Assembly: GCA_019638185.1 (NCBI GenBank)
Contig: JAHBUH010000003.1
Span: forward strand, 234,043-298,042
Reading direction: 5' to 3'
Length of the DNA: 64,000 nt
Source: Leadbetterella sp.
GTDB taxonomy: Bacteria; Bacteroidota; Bacteroidia; Cytophagales; Spirosomataceae
Position numbers and translations under genes: made by a program. The notes under the pieces were generated by a model that saw only the letters and a list, made by a program, of their open reading frames with translations, made no database searches and had not been told where the DNA came from. This document shows positions 32,261 through 43,000 of this stretch, piece after piece. Position 1 is the stretch's first letter. Every line of letters begins with the position of its first letter.

Positions 32261-35200
32261 TTAAACTTTAGGCGGCAGCAGCTTATACATGACGGGTGTC
32301 ACAATCCGCGTCAGCACCAGCGAGGAGATCAGCCCGCCAATGATCACCAAAGCCAGCGGAGAATATAGCGGCGAGTGCTCCAACACCAGCGGCATGAGCC
32401 CGCCGATAGCCGTTAAAGTGGTTAAAACAATCGGGATAAATCGCGTTTTACCTGCTTTCTCTATGGCTTCATCAATGCTCAGGTTTTCTTCCTTCCGCAG
32501 GTAATTGGTGTAATCCACCAGCAGGATGGAGTTTTTCACCTCGATCCCCGCCAGCGCGATGATCCCCACCACGGCCGTAAAAGACATGGTATTGCCGGTC
32601 AGGAAGAGGATACCCACTGCACCGATCACCCCCAGCGGGATCACCGATAATACAATAAATGAGGACTTAAATGTCCTGAACTCAAGGATAAGTACCGCCA
32701 GGATTCCGAAAATGGTAATGATAATGATGGTGCCCAGCCCGCCGAAGGTCTCCGCCTTCTGCTCTTCCTCGCCGGCCAGCTCGTAGCTATAACCCTTGGG
32801 GAACTTCATTTGGGAAAGCTTCGCATTGAACTTTTTCAGGGTCTCTGCCGTGGTGTAGCCTTCTTTCACAAAGGAGGATACGGACGTGTACCTTTCCTGG
32901 TTATAATGCTGGATACGGTTAGCCGAGCTTTCGAATTCAATGGTGGCCAACTGGCTCAACGGGATCTGCGCTCCGCTTACAGAGGGCACATACACCTTGT
33001 CAAACACATCGGCATTTACGGTCTTGCCCCGCGGCAGCGAGAGCAGGATCTCGTTATTCTCCCCGTTTTCATCCCGGAAATTGCCCAGAGGGAATCCCGA
33101 TATAGCCATTCGGATGTGGCGGTCGATCTCTATGGTAGGAATCCCCAGCAGGCCGGCTTTATCGGTATTGACTTTCACCCGCAGGTCGGTAGATTTATTA
33201 CTGATGGGGTTATTTACGTAAATGGTACCCTCGGTGTCTTTGTAGAGCTTCTCCACACGGTCCGCCAGGGTTTTCAGGGAATCCAGGTTTTCGCCGAAGA
33301 CCCGGATGGTGAGCGGGGCTTCTACGGGCGCTCCCTGTTCAAACTCCAGGGCTTTGATGCGGGCGCCGGGATAGCGGTCCAGTTTTTCACGCAGCTCATT
33401 GATGTAGGCGGTGCGTTCGGGAACCTCGGTGCCGTCCTGCAGCTGTACAAAAAGCTGGGCATAATTAGTGGCATTCCCGCCCCGGGGGATCACGTTATAG
33501 TAGATCCGGGGGTTATCTTTCCCGATGTTTGCCGCATAATTTTTTACCAGGCGGCTTTGGGAAAGCAGGTTTTCAGTGTAGCGTACGGCGGCGTCAGTCT
33601 CGGAAAGCGAGGTGCCCAGGGGCGTCTCGATATTGATCAGGAACTGGGGTTTTTCGGATTTCGGGAATACGGTAATGCCGATCACCCGGATCAGCAGCAC
33701 GCTGCCGGCAAACATGGCTACGGCCACCGCCAGGGTTTTGAACGGGTTCAGCAGGGACCAGTGCAGGATCTTCTGGTAAGAGCCGTCAATGGCCTTGTTC
33801 ATGTACTGCAGCACGATATTCCCGTGCTCTTTCTCCTCCCGTGGCATCAGCAGGCTGGCCAGGAAAGGCACGATGGTCAGCGATACAAACAGCGAGGCCA
33901 GCACGGTGGTGATCACCGCCATGGGCAGGCTTCGGATGAAGTCGCCGGAGGCCTCGGGCAGGAAAGTCAGCGGCAAAAAGGCCAGGATCAGCGTGGCCGT
34001 ACAGCCCAGCACCGCCATGGAGATCTGCTTGGTGCCCTGAATGGCCGCATCTTTCCGCGAATACCCCTCGCGCAGGTAGCGGGAGATATTCTCCACCACC
34101 ACGATGGAATCATCTACCAGCAGGCCCAGGGAAATGATCAGCCCTACTACTGAAAGCTGGTTAATGGAATAGCCCATGAGGTCAATCCCCGCCAGGCCGA
34201 TGGCCAATGACAGCGGAATAGAGATCATCACAATAACGGAAGCCCGGATCCCCAGCGGGATGAGGGTGATCAGTACCAGGAAAATGGCGATACCGAAGTC
34301 GCGCGCCAGGCCCAGCAGCCGCTTAGACACGCTGCTGGCCTGGTCAAAGCTCTTCTCCAGCGTGATATTAGGGGGAAGGCTCCCGGAAAACGACTCGATC
34401 ACCGGGCTAATCTTGGAATCGATTTCAAAGATATTGGTGCCGTATTTCTGGCTGGCGGTGAGGTAAATCCCTCTTTTGCCGTTCAGCCGGGCCAGGTAAT
34501 TGTTTTCTTCGTAATCATAGTATACGTCCGCCACATCTTTCAGGTAGGTGATGTTCTGTCCTGAAGAGCTGACCACGGTGTTCCGGATCTCATCCAGGGA
34601 GCTGTAGGAGCCGGAAGTCTTTACGTTGATCCGGCGGTTACCGATTTCAATGGCTCCGGCCGGGATGTTCATGTTTTCCGACTGGATGACCTGCATCAGG
34701 CGCGACAGCGGGATATTGAAACCCGCCAGGCGGTCAGTGTTCAGGTCGATCCGCACCTGGCGGTTAGGCACCGCATGGATGTCGATGTCCTTGATGCCCT
34801 TCACTTTTTTTAGCTGATCTTTGAGCGCCTCGGCCTGCTGGTTCAGCTCATAATACGAAGCCGACTCGGAGAGCAGGGCACACTGGATGATATTTACCGT
34901 TTCCGGGGTCACTTTTACCACGTCAATGGAATAGATGTCCTGGGGCAGCTTATTCCGCAGGGCATTGATCTCGCGCAGCACCTCGTTATTTTTCTCCTTT
35001 TCATCGGCCCGGAAATCAAATTCCACCACTACGCTGGCCACGCCGTCAGCGGCATAGGAAACGATCTTCTTTATTTCACCCAGTGAGGATACCTTGTCTT
35101 CAATGGGGTCCACCACCAGTTCTTCCATGTCTTCCGGGCTGGTGCCGGGGTACACCACAATGATGGAGTTAAAAGTAGCCCGCATGGCCGGGTCTTCGGC

Positions 35201-35302
35201 CTTGGGCATATTAAGGAGCGAGGTGATCCCCAGCGCCATGATCATGATAAAGATGATGATGGTAAACTGGTGGTTCTTTACCGAAAATTCCGTGATCTTC
35301 AT
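32261..35302 (-). CDS. RND efflux pump, inner-membrane permease (AcrB/CzcA superfamily)
   Basis: A 1013-residue trimeric proton-driven pump: 12 membrane helices in two halves with large periplasmic loops. Visible: the first helix (IIIFIMIMALGITSLL), LVDDSIVVVENI in TM4 with the proton-relay aspartates, and the repeat GIEVKNSILLVDYTN in the second half. It exports drugs, metals or lipids together with the adaptor and TolC genes immediately upstream in the transcript. Substrate unknown. It begins 3 bp after the adaptor stop. Confidence 0.9.
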   Translation of the reverse strand: MKITEFSVKNHQFTIIIFIMIMALGITSLLNMPKAEDPAMRATFNSIIVVYPGTSPEDMEELVVDPIEDKVSSLGEIKKIVSYAADGVASVVVEFDFRADEKEKNNEVLREINALRNKLPQDIYSIDVVKVTPETVNIIQCALLSESASYYELNQQAEALKDQLKKVKGIKDIDIHAVPNRQVRIDLNTDRLAGFNIPLSRLMQVIQSENMNIPAGAIEIGNRRINVKTSGSYSSLDEIRNTVVSSSGQNITYLKDVADVYYDYEENNYLARLNGKRGIYLTASQKYGTNIFEIDSKISPVIESFSGSLPPNITLEKSFDQASSVSKRLLGLARDFGIAIFLVLITLIPLGIRASVIVMISIPLSLAIGLAGIDLMGYSINQLSVVGLIISLGLLVDDSIVVVENISRYLREGYSRKDAAIQGTKQISMAVLGCTATLILAFLPLTFLPEASGDFIRSLPMAVITTVLASLFVSLTIVPFLASLLMPREEKEHGNIVLQYMNKAIDGSYQKILHWSLLNPFKTLAVAVAMFAGSVLLIRVIGITVFPKSEKPQFLINIETPLGTSLSETDAAVRYTENLLSQSRLVKNYAANIGKDNPRIYYNVIPRGGNATNYAQLFVQLQDGTEVPERTAYINELREKLDRYPGARIKALEFEQGAPVEAPLTIRVFGENLDSLKTLADRVEKLYKDTEGTIYVNNPISNKSTDLRVKVNTDKAGLLGIPTIEIDRHIRMAISGFPLGNFRDENGENNEILLSLPRGKTVNADVFDKVYVPSVSGAQIPLSQLATIEFESSANRIQHYNQERYTSVSSFVKEGYTTAETLKKFNAKLSQMKFPKGYSYELAGEEEQKAETFGGLGTIIIITIFGILAVLILEFRTFKSSFIVLSVIPLGVIGAVGILFLTGNTMSFTAVVGIIALAGIEVKNSILLVDYTNYLRKEENLSIDEAIEKAGKTRFIPIVLTTLTAIGGLMPLVLEHSPLYSPLALVIIGGLISSLVLTRIVTPVMYKLLPPKV

Positions 35303-35305
35303 GGC

Positions 35306-36337
35306 TTAGAGGTTATTGACGGTTACGGGATCGCCGTTAGAAACAAAACCACTGCCGGTAGTGATGATGACGTCACCGGCCTGTAAGCCGGAAGTGACCG
35401 CTACATAACCGCCGTATACTTTGCCGATGGTAACCGGTTTTTTGAGCGCTTTTCCGCCTGAATACAGGTAAACGTCTGCTGATGTGCTGTGGGCATTCAC
35501 CAGGGCCTCTACGGGTACCGCCAGGGCGGTAGTGGATTTCCGGGTATGGATGGATACCCGGGCCACAAAGCCCGAAATGAGCCTTTTGCCGTTAGGGGCT
35601 ATTTCCACCTCCAGCCCGTAGGTGCCGGTGGCCGGCGTGATCATCTGGGCTATCTGGGTTACTTTTCCTGAGAAGATCTCACCGGGGTAAGCGTCCAGGC
35701 TTACCTCGGCTTTGTCGCCCGGTGAAACCTTTACGATATCGCGGTCGGTCAGGCCTACGTTCACCAGGTAAGCCTCCTGGCCCGTACCCAGGATAAACAT
35801 GGGTGAAAACGGCGCGATCAGCTCGCCCTGCTCGGCCAGTTTCATCAGGATACGCCCGGAAACGGGGGCGTAGATCCGGGAGAGCTTTTGGTTGAACTCG
35901 GCCGCAGTGAGGGTCTGAGTGGCAATGTCCAGACCGCTTTTGGCGTCGTTCAGGGTGGTACGGGTCAGCGCCTCGTCTTTGTAGAGGTTTTCGGCCCGTT
36001 CATAATCGCGTTTGGCTTTCTCATAGCCGGTCCGGGCTTGGTTCACCTGCGCCTCGATCTCCGAGAGGTCCAGTTCAGCCAGCAGTTGGCCGGCTTTTAC
36101 GTACTGGCCTTCATTGACGTACGACTTCCGGATCATTCCGCCCGTTTTAAAGGCCAGCTTGATCTCTGACTTGGACGTCAGCATGCCGGAAGAGCTCACG
36201 GTTTCGTGGAAGGTCTGCTCTTCTACGGCTGCGGTTTTTACGGCGAGGGCCACTTTGTCGGGCGTCTTTTCCGTGGCTTCCTTTTTGGAGGCGCAGCCGG
36301 CAGCCAGGACGGTTAATACTAAGATGGTCTTTTTCAT
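35306..36337 (-). CDS. RND efflux periplasmic adaptor (membrane fusion protein) lipoprotein
   Basis: A 343-residue lipoprotein (lipobox AAGC near residue 15) with the adaptor order: a barrel-sandwich half (YVNEGQYVKAGQLLAELD), an alpha-helical hairpin (about 85-145), the second half-motif (IYAPVSGRILMKLAEQGELI), and a beta-barrel. It bridges the permease and TolC. Second structural gene of the tetR-tolC-mfp-rnd operon; a 137-bp gap separates it from tolC. Confidence 0.9.
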   Translation of the reverse strand: MKKTILVLTVLAAGCASKKEATEKTPDKVALAVKTAAVEEQTFHETVSSSGMLTSKSEIKLAFKTGGMIRKSYVNEGQYVKAGQLLAELDLSEIEAQVNQARTGYEKAKRDYERAENLYKDEALTRTTLNDAKSGLDIATQTLTAAEFNQKLSRIYAPVSGRILMKLAEQGELIAPFSPMFILGTGQEAYLVNVGLTDRDIVKVSPGDKAEVSLDAYPGEIFSGKVTQIAQMITPATGTYGLEVEIAPNGKRLISGFVARVSIHTRKSTTALAVPVEALVNAHSTSADVYLYSGGKALKKPVTIGKVYGGYVAVTSGLQAGDVIITTGSGFVSNGDPVTVNNL

Positions 36338-36362
36338 TGTTGTAAAAATTATATTTTTTATT

Positions 36363-36381
36363 CCCCGGGCTTCGTCCGGGG
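36363..36381. other. Hairpin in the tolC-adaptor gap
   Basis: CCCCGG-GCTTCGT-CCGGGG lies in the 137-bp space between the tolC stop and the adaptor ATG, without a T-run. It could affect mRNA stability and the ratio of TolC to adaptor/pump. Confidence 0.4.
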
Positions 36382-36474
36382 GCTATCGGTTTTGGGGTTT
36401 GTGGGACGGGTCAGGTCCAGTTGGTCTGGGTATTCAGAGCCTTGTGCTGGTTGCCTGGTGCCGGTTGTCCGGGG

Positions 36475-37821
36475 CTAATCGGCGGCGCTTTTTTTCAATG
36501 CGGCATATTTCAGCCAGACGTCCAGCCGGCCCAGGGATTGGCCCAGTTCGGCGATCAGCTGATCGTTTTGGGCTTTGTGTACTTCCAGCGGGATGGCCGC
36601 GCCGTTTTTGTAGCGGCTGTTTACCAGCTCCAGGATTTTCCCGGTTCTTGTCCTGTCACTTTCTTTGCTTTGCAGGGCGCTGATGGCGGTCTCCAGGTCC
36701 CGGAAATTCCGGTAAACCTGCATTTCCACCTGTTTACGGGCTTCATCGGTTTTGGTACGCAGGATCTCGCCTGATATCCGCGTCTGTTGTATTTTCATTT
36801 TCTTTTCACCGGCATGGAAGATGGGCCAGTTCAGTCCCACCTGCGCCACCATGTAGGCCTGGTCCCGGAAGGTGTAGCCGAACCCCTGGAAACCGGTATT
36901 GGCCCCCAGGAACACCTGGGGTAGCATAGCATTTTTCTCCTGCATCTGAAGGAGGGTCTGCGTAGTTTTCAGCCCCGCATTCAGCTGTTCAAACTCCGGC
37001 CGGTTCCGGAAGGAGTTATCGGTGTAATGCTGAAGCGGCAGCACGGCCGGGAGGGACTGAAAGAGGGCGGTATCCGCCTCAACGGCCTCTTCCAGGGGCC
37101 GGTTAAGCAGGAAATTGAAGTAAGCCCGGGCCACCCGGCTATTTTTCTCCGCCTCGGTTTTCCCCTGCTGCACCTTACTTAGTTCGTATTCCGATGACAG
37201 CACCACGTCTTTCAGGGCTTCTTCGTGCTGCACCAGCTTCTGGTTCAGGCGAAGAGAGCTTTCCAGTAATTTTTCCGAGTTTTCGTAAATCCTTATGGCC
37301 TCCAGGCTTTGCAGGTATTGGTAGTAGGCCGCTTCAATGGCGTGGCGGAGCTCATATTCGAGGAATTTCCTTTTGGCTTCTTCGGTCACCAGCAGGTCTT
37401 TCTGGAGGGCCACGTTATAGCGGATGTCGCTGTTGAAAAGCGGCATCTTGATCTCCAGCTTGGTATCGTGGAAATTCATGGGTGCTAACTGCTCACTGGC
37501 GTTCTTCACCTGGGGGAAGGCATTGCTTTCTGTCAGCTGGTTCAGGGTGCTGTACACCGGATTCAGGAGATCGCCGATAGGAATCTCGATCTTTCGTCCG
37601 CCAAAGGCCACCGAGTAGGTGGGTGCAAAGTTCACCAGGGGAAAATAATTAGTTCGGGCTATTTCTATCCCTTTTAAGGCTTTTTCTATCTCCAAGTTTT
37701 GCTGTTTTAGGGCCAGGTTACTGGAGATTCCCTCCTCCACGTAGCGCTGAAGCATGGCCGACTGGCCGTTTGCTGTCAGCGCCGGGCCAAGGGAGATCAG
37801 TAAGAATAATAGCTTTTTCAT
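36475..37821 (-). CDS. TolC-family outer-membrane efflux channel
   Basis: A 448-residue exported protein with a signal peptide (cleavage near ANGQS, residue 20) and two OEP repeats rich in amphipathic helices (LKQQNLEIEKALKGIEIARTNYFP; MLPQVFLGANTGF). It forms the trimeric outer-membrane duct of the pump. It follows tetR by 29 bp in the same direction, which suggests one transcript under TetR control. Confidence 0.88.
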   Translation of the reverse strand: MKKLLFLLISLGPALTANGQSAMLQRYVEEGISSNLALKQQNLEIEKALKGIEIARTNYFPLVNFAPTYSVAFGGRKIEIPIGDLLNPVYSTLNQLTESNAFPQVKNASEQLAPMNFHDTKLEIKMPLFNSDIRYNVALQKDLLVTEEAKRKFLEYELRHAIEAAYYQYLQSLEAIRIYENSEKLLESSLRLNQKLVQHEEALKDVVLSSEYELSKVQQGKTEAEKNSRVARAYFNFLLNRPLEEAVEADTALFQSLPAVLPLQHYTDNSFRNRPEFEQLNAGLKTTQTLLQMQEKNAMLPQVFLGANTGFQGFGYTFRDQAYMVAQVGLNWPIFHAGEKKMKIQQTRISGEILRTKTDEARKQVEMQVYRNFRDLETAISALQSKESDRTRTGKILELVNSRYKNGAAIPLEVHKAQNDQLIAELGQSLGRLDVWLKYAALKKSAAD

Positions 37822-37850
37822 AAGTATGATTATTTATGGCACTTAGACGG

Positions 37851-38465
37851 CTAATAGCTTTCCAGCATCCGGATCAGGCTGTCCAGCCCGCCCTGTATGC
37901 GGGAGTCACGTTCATTTTCATCAAACATAGTGCACCTTTTCCGCAGTTGAATGGTCACCAGTCCGTGCACCGTAGCCCAGATCATCATGGACAACTGCTG
38001 AACATCGGCACCTTTAAAATGGCCGGCCGCCTGGCATTCGGCAATCAGCATCTCCAGGGCCATATAAACACTTCTGCCGTCTTCCCATACATCCTCGCGG
38101 ATTTCCAGCGCTTCCATGGGAGCGGTCAGCAGGAACATCAATTCGTACAGTTCCGGGTTAGCAAAAGCAAACGCCAGGTACTCCCGACCCAGGGTAATCA
38201 GCCTTTCAAAAGGATCAGCAATGTGCGCCACCTTCACAAAGGTCTTGGCAAACTCCACAAAGGCCTCCTGGTGCAGGGCAAACAGCAGCTCGTTCTTATC
38301 CTTGAAATAAAGATAGATGGTAGCCGGACTATACTCAATATCCTCAGCGATCCCCCTGATGGAGGTTTTTTCATACCCCAGATCCAGGAACAGCTTCTTC
38401 GCCGATTCCAGAATACGTCTTCTCATTTCTTCTTTTTCTCTTTCTTTTCTATCCGATATACCCAT
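37851..38465 (-). CDS. TetR/AcrR family transcriptional regulator of the efflux operon
   Basis: A 204-residue repressor. N-terminal helix-turn-helix: RRRILESAKKLFLDLGYEKTS then IRGIAEDIEYSPATIYLYFKDKNELL (about 14-65), the typical TetR pattern. The C-terminal all-helical domain should bind an inducer and dimerise. It is the first gene of tetR-tolC-mfp-rnd. A -7 box and an imperfect palindrome just upstream suggest autorepression of the whole operon. Confidence 0.9.
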   Translation of the reverse strand: MGISDRKEREKEEMRRRILESAKKLFLDLGYEKTSIRGIAEDIEYSPATIYLYFKDKNELLFALHQEAFVEFAKTFVKVAHIADPFERLITLGREYLAFAFANPELYELMFLLTAPMEALEIREDVWEDGRSVYMALEMLIAECQAAGHFKGADVQQLSMMIWATVHGLVTIQLRKRCTMFDENERDSRIQGGLDSLIRMLESY

Positions 38466-38486
38466 TGCCCAAGAATATTAACGACG

Positions 38487-38494
38487 CAAATATA
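38487..38494 (-). promoter_or_regulatory. Promoter -7 box (TATATTTG) of the tetR-tolC-RND operon
   Basis: Exact TAnnTTTG on the minus strand 21 nt before the tetR ATG; its upstream edge overlaps the candidate operator. Confidence 0.5.
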
Positions 38495-38511
38495 ATGAAC
38501 AGTGTTTAGTA
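38493..38511. promoter_or_regulatory. Candidate TetR operator
   Basis: TAATGAACA-G-TGTTTAGTA is a 19-bp imperfect palindrome (7 of 9 pairs match around one central base) placed between the -33 and -7 regions of the tetR promoter, the usual site for TetR autorepression. Confidence 0.45.
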
Positions 38512-38560
38512 AATTATAATTGGTTATTATTTTTTTATTGTTCACCCGGCTCAAACCCCA

Positions 38561-38592
38561 TAAAAAAGCCGCCTGATGTTAAGTCAGGCGGC
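38561..38592 (-). terminator. Terminator after the OMF gene of the upstream RND operon
   Basis: A perfect 9-bp stem GCCGCCTGA/TCAGGCGGC with a 7-nt loop is followed on the minus strand by TTTTTTA. It separates the two RND operons. Confidence 0.88.
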
Positions 38593-38617
38593 TCGTATCC
38601 CTAAAATCTACCGGAAC

Positions 38618-40045
38618 TTATTCCCATCCGCCGCCCAGGGCCTTGTACAGGTTTACGGTGGCGGTCAGTTGCTGCATTTTGGTTTCTATAAGTTCAAACC
38701 GCGTTTCCAGCGCTTCTCGTTGGGTAAGTAATACCTCCAGGTAGTCGGCCCGGGCATTCTTGAACAGGCTGTTTGAAATGGTAACCGACTGGCTCAGGGC
38801 ATTTACTTCCTGGGTTTTCAGCTGGAAGGTGCTGTCCAGGTTTTTGATTTTGGATACCTGGTTTACTACTTCAATGTAGGCCCCCAGGATGGTCTTTTCA
38901 TAATCAAAGACCGCCTGGATCTGCCGGGCGTTCGCGTTATTATATTCTGCCGTAATGGCCCGCTTATTGATTAAAGGAGCCACCATATCGCCGGCTATAT
39001 TGGCCAGGATAGACTGGGGTTTTACCAGGTAAACAGGATTAAAAGCTTGCAGGCCCACACCGGCTGTTAAACCCAGGGAGGGATAAAACCGGGCTTTGGC
39101 CACCAGTACATCCAGCTTACGCGCGGCCAGCTCCAGCTCGGCCTGCCGGATATCCGGGCGGTTCTGAAGCAGGTCTGCCGGTAAACCGCGGTGAACGATC
39201 TCCGGGCGGAGGTCTTCAAAAACGCCGGAGCTGCGCTCCACGTGCTGCGGATTCCGGCCCAGCAGGAAGTTTATCCGGTTTTCAGCTTCCAGGGTTTTTT
39301 GATTTACCTCGTATTGGAGAGCCTTGGTTTTGAGGAGTTGTGCCTCAAAACGCTTCACGGCCAGCTCATTGGAGCGGGTGGAAATCTTCAGTAGCTGTGC
39401 CACGGTAAGGGCGTCAGTCTGGATGGAGACGTACTGATTAATGATCTCCATCTGCTTATCCAGGGCCAGCAGCTCATAATACGAATTGGCGATCTCGGCC
39501 ACCAGCTGGGTCATCATGAAGTTTTTACCCTCAGTAGTGGCCAGGTAGCGCTTAACCGATGCCTGCGTGGCATTGCGGAGCTTGTGCCAGATATCCAGTT
39601 CCCAGGTGGCATAAGCGCCTACGGCAAAGTCAGGCATGGGGTCCGGAATCTCTTTGCCGGGTTTCATCTCTGCGTGCTCTTCCAATGCGCCCTGCGAAGT
39701 GTAGCGTGCGCCTTTATCCAGGCCTATTCCGCCTCTCAGGTTTACAAAAGGCAGGTATTCCCCTTTCCGGGCCTGGATCTCGTTCTTCGCGATGGCGATC
39801 TCCTGGAGCATCATATTCAGCTCCTGGTTATTGGCCAGGGCGGTATCGATGAGGGCCCGCAGGTATTCATCCTTGAAAAATTCCTTCCGGTCCAGCTTCC
39901 CGGAGTTCTGCAAAGCAGATACCGGGTTAGCATAGGCCTCAGGAAGGTTTACCTTCTCCGATCGCTGCGTTAACACGGGGGTCTTACAGGCCGCAATGTT
40001 AAAAAGCAGACCGCCTAAAGCGGCATATTTTACTATTTTATTCAT
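38618..40045 (-). CDS. NodT/OprM-type outer-membrane efflux lipoprotein
   Basis: A 475-residue lipoprotein (lipobox IAAC near residue 20) of the RND outer-membrane factor family, with two OEP repeats. It contains ELDIWHKLRNATQASVKRYLAT, LLQNRPDIRQAELELAA and ARFYPSLGLTAGVGLQA, which are hallmarks of the NodT/OprM group. The ATG at 40045 is preferred over a TTG at 40051. It overlaps the end of the RND gene by 8 bp, so it is translationally coupled. Last gene of its operon. Confidence 0.9.
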   Translation of the reverse strand: MNKIVKYAALGGLLFNIAACKTPVLTQRSEKVNLPEAYANPVSALQNSGKLDRKEFFKDEYLRALIDTALANNQELNMMLQEIAIAKNEIQARKGEYLPFVNLRGGIGLDKGARYTSQGALEEHAEMKPGKEIPDPMPDFAVGAYATWELDIWHKLRNATQASVKRYLATTEGKNFMMTQLVAEIANSYYELLALDKQMEIINQYVSIQTDALTVAQLLKISTRSNELAVKRFEAQLLKTKALQYEVNQKTLEAENRINFLLGRNPQHVERSSGVFEDLRPEIVHRGLPADLLQNRPDIRQAELELAARKLDVLVAKARFYPSLGLTAGVGLQAFNPVYLVKPQSILANIAGDMVAPLINKRAITAEYNNANARQIQAVFDYEKTILGAYIEVVNQVSKIKNLDSTFQLKTQEVNALSQSVTISNSLFKNARADYLEVLLTQREALETRFELIETKMQQLTATVNLYKALGGGWE

Positions 40046-43000
40046 GATCAAAAAAGTCTTCTGTTAAAGGTCCTTCCAGCTCATCCTGGATTATCTTCCT
40101 GCCATCGGCCATTTTGCCGAAAATATAGTAGAGCCCGGGGATGATGATGACTCCGAAAATAGTACCGGTGAGCATACCGCCCATGGCTGATGACCCGATG
40201 GTACGGTTACCGATAGCCCCGGCGCCATGTGAAACGACCAGGGGAACCAAACCCGCCACAAAGGCAAAGGAAGTCATCAGGATAGGCCGGAAACGGACTT
40301 TTGCGCCTTCAACGGCGGCATCGAAAATACTGGAACCGGCCTGTCGCTTCTGCACCGCAAACTCCACGATAAGTACCGCGTTTTTCCCCAGCAGACCCAC
40401 CAGCATGATGACCCCTACCTGTGCGTAGATGTCATTGGCCAGTCCCATGGCTTTCAGCATAAAGAAGGAACCAAAAATACCTACGGGCAGCGAGAGAACC
40501 ACGGCCAGAGGGATGATAAAGCTCTCGTATTGGGCGGCTAAAACCATGTACACAAACAGCAGCACCACCGCAAAAACGTATATCGACTCGTTACCGCGCA
40601 TGGCCTCATCATAGGAGAGCCCTTCCCAGGCAATGTCATACCCGGAAGGCAGGGTCTTAACGGCGGTTTCCTTAATGGCTGCAATGGCATCGGCAGTGGT
40701 ATAGCCGTCAGCCGGCAGCCCCCGGATAGAGGCCGAGTTATACATATTGTAGCGCGTGATCTCATTGGGGCCCTGGGTTTTCTTCAGCGACATAAACGCT
40801 GAGTAGGGCACCATCTCATCCCGGTCGTTCTTTACGTAGAGATTGAGGAGGTCAGTGGGAAAGCGCCGGAACTCGGGAGCCGACTGCACATACACTTTGA
40901 AAAACTGCCCGAACCGGATGAAGCCCTGGTCATAGTTACTACCGATCAGCAGGTTCAGGTTTTCCATGGCCCGGCCGATGGACACACCCTTTTGCATAGC
41001 CGCTTTGCTGTCAAAAACCAGTTCATACTGCGGGTAATTGGCAGCAAAGAAGCTGAAAATACCGGTCAGCTCTTTGCGTTTGCTCAGGTTATCGATAAAC
41101 TCTTTGTTGATTTTATCGAAATCATGGTAATCGGTAGTGGCATTTTCATCCAGCAAACGCAGGGAAAATCCGCCTGACGATCCGAAACCGGGGATGGCCG
41201 GGGGCTCAAAATACTCTACCGTGGCGGCAATGTTCTTGGATTTTTCCTCCAGCTCGGCCATGATCTCGCCTACCGACTGGTGCCTTTCCGACCAGTTTTT
41301 AAGGTTAATCAGACAGGTACCGGCGTTAGAACCCCGTCCTTCGGTCATGATCTCAAACCCGGCCAGGGAGGTAACGGATTCTACGCCGTCTACTTTTTCA
41401 CATATTTTCTGAAGCTCACGGGAGATCTGGTTGGTTTTTTCCAGCGTGGAACCCGGCGGCGTCTGGATGATGGCATAGATGGTACCCTGGTCTTCGCCCG
41501 GGATAAACCCGCCGGCCAGGAATTTATTCTGGAAAAATATACCGGCGCAGAAAATCAATAAGATGGCCCAGGTAACGGATTTCCGGTTAACGATCTTCTT
41601 CAGCAGGTCCGTATACCGGTCCGTAAGCCGGCCGAAGAGCCGGTTAAAGCTATCTAAAAAGCGGGAAAAGTAATTCTCTTTTTTAGTATGATGGGCTTTG
41701 AACATCATAGCGGAGAGCACCGGTGTAAGGGTCAATGCTACCAGTGCCGATATGATGTTAGAACTGGCCATGGTAATGGAAAACTGGCGATAGAACGTAC
41801 CTACCGGCCCCGTCATAAACGAAATGGGCAGAAATACGGCCACTTTTACCAGGGTGATAGCTATGATGGCTCCGCCGATCTCCTGCATCACTACTTTCAC
41901 GGCTTTGTAAGGACTCATGTGCTCTTCGGCCATCTTGGCATGCACGGCCTCTACCACCACGATGGCGTCATCTACTACAATACCGATAGACAGCACCAGG
42001 GCAAAGAGGGTCACCAGGTTAATGGACATTCCAAACATCTGGATCACGAAAAATGCCCCGATGAGTGATACCGGCACTGCCAGGATAGGAATGAGGGTAG
42101 ACCGCCAGTCGCCAAGGAAAATGAATACCACCAGCGCTACCAGGATAAAGGCGTCACGCAGGGTATGGATCACCTGTTCAATGGAGGCATCCAGGAACTG
42201 GGATACGTCATAGCTGATCTTGTAATCTACCCCCGGAGGAAACGACTTCTTCATTTTTATCAGCTCACTTTTCACCTGGGCGATCACGTCATTGGCGTTA
42301 CTGCCGTAGGTTTGCTTAAGCATGATAGACGAAGAGGGGTGGCCGTCCAGGTTAGAGTAGATATCGGTAAACTCGCTGCCCAGCTCTACTTTGGCTACGT
42401 CTTTCAGGAGAACGGTTTCTCCGTCAGGCTTGGCCCGGATGATCACGTTTTCATACTCTTTGGGCTCGTTATATTGGCCTTTGTAGGTGAGCACATACTC
42501 CAGCGACTGCGCCTGGATACCGGAGCTTTGCCCCAAACGGCCGGGGCGGCCTATGATACTCTGCTCGGCCAGGGCTTCCATTACCTCTTCCCCGGAGATG
42601 TTATAAGCCCGCATGCGGTCCGGGTTAAGCCAGATCCGCATGGCGTAGCGCCGGGTACCCAGGATATCAGCCTTGGCGATCCCCTTGATCCGGCTGATTT
42701 TGGGAATGATATTTACAGCGGCGTAATTGTACAGGAACTTCTCGTTAATGCTTTCATTAGTAGCGTAGAGGTTCACGTACATGAGCATACTGGGCTGGAT
42801 GGGCATTACGATCACCCCTTCGTTCTGAACCAGTTTCGGCAGCATGGTCATCACCTGGTCTACCCGGTTTTTGACCAGCACCATGGCCTCATTAGGGTTA
42901 GTGCCCGGTTCAAAAACCACGTTAATGGTGGCCTCACCCGCGCTGGTGGCGTCAGTAGCCATGTAGCGCATGCCCTGAACCCCGTTAATGGCGTTTTCAA

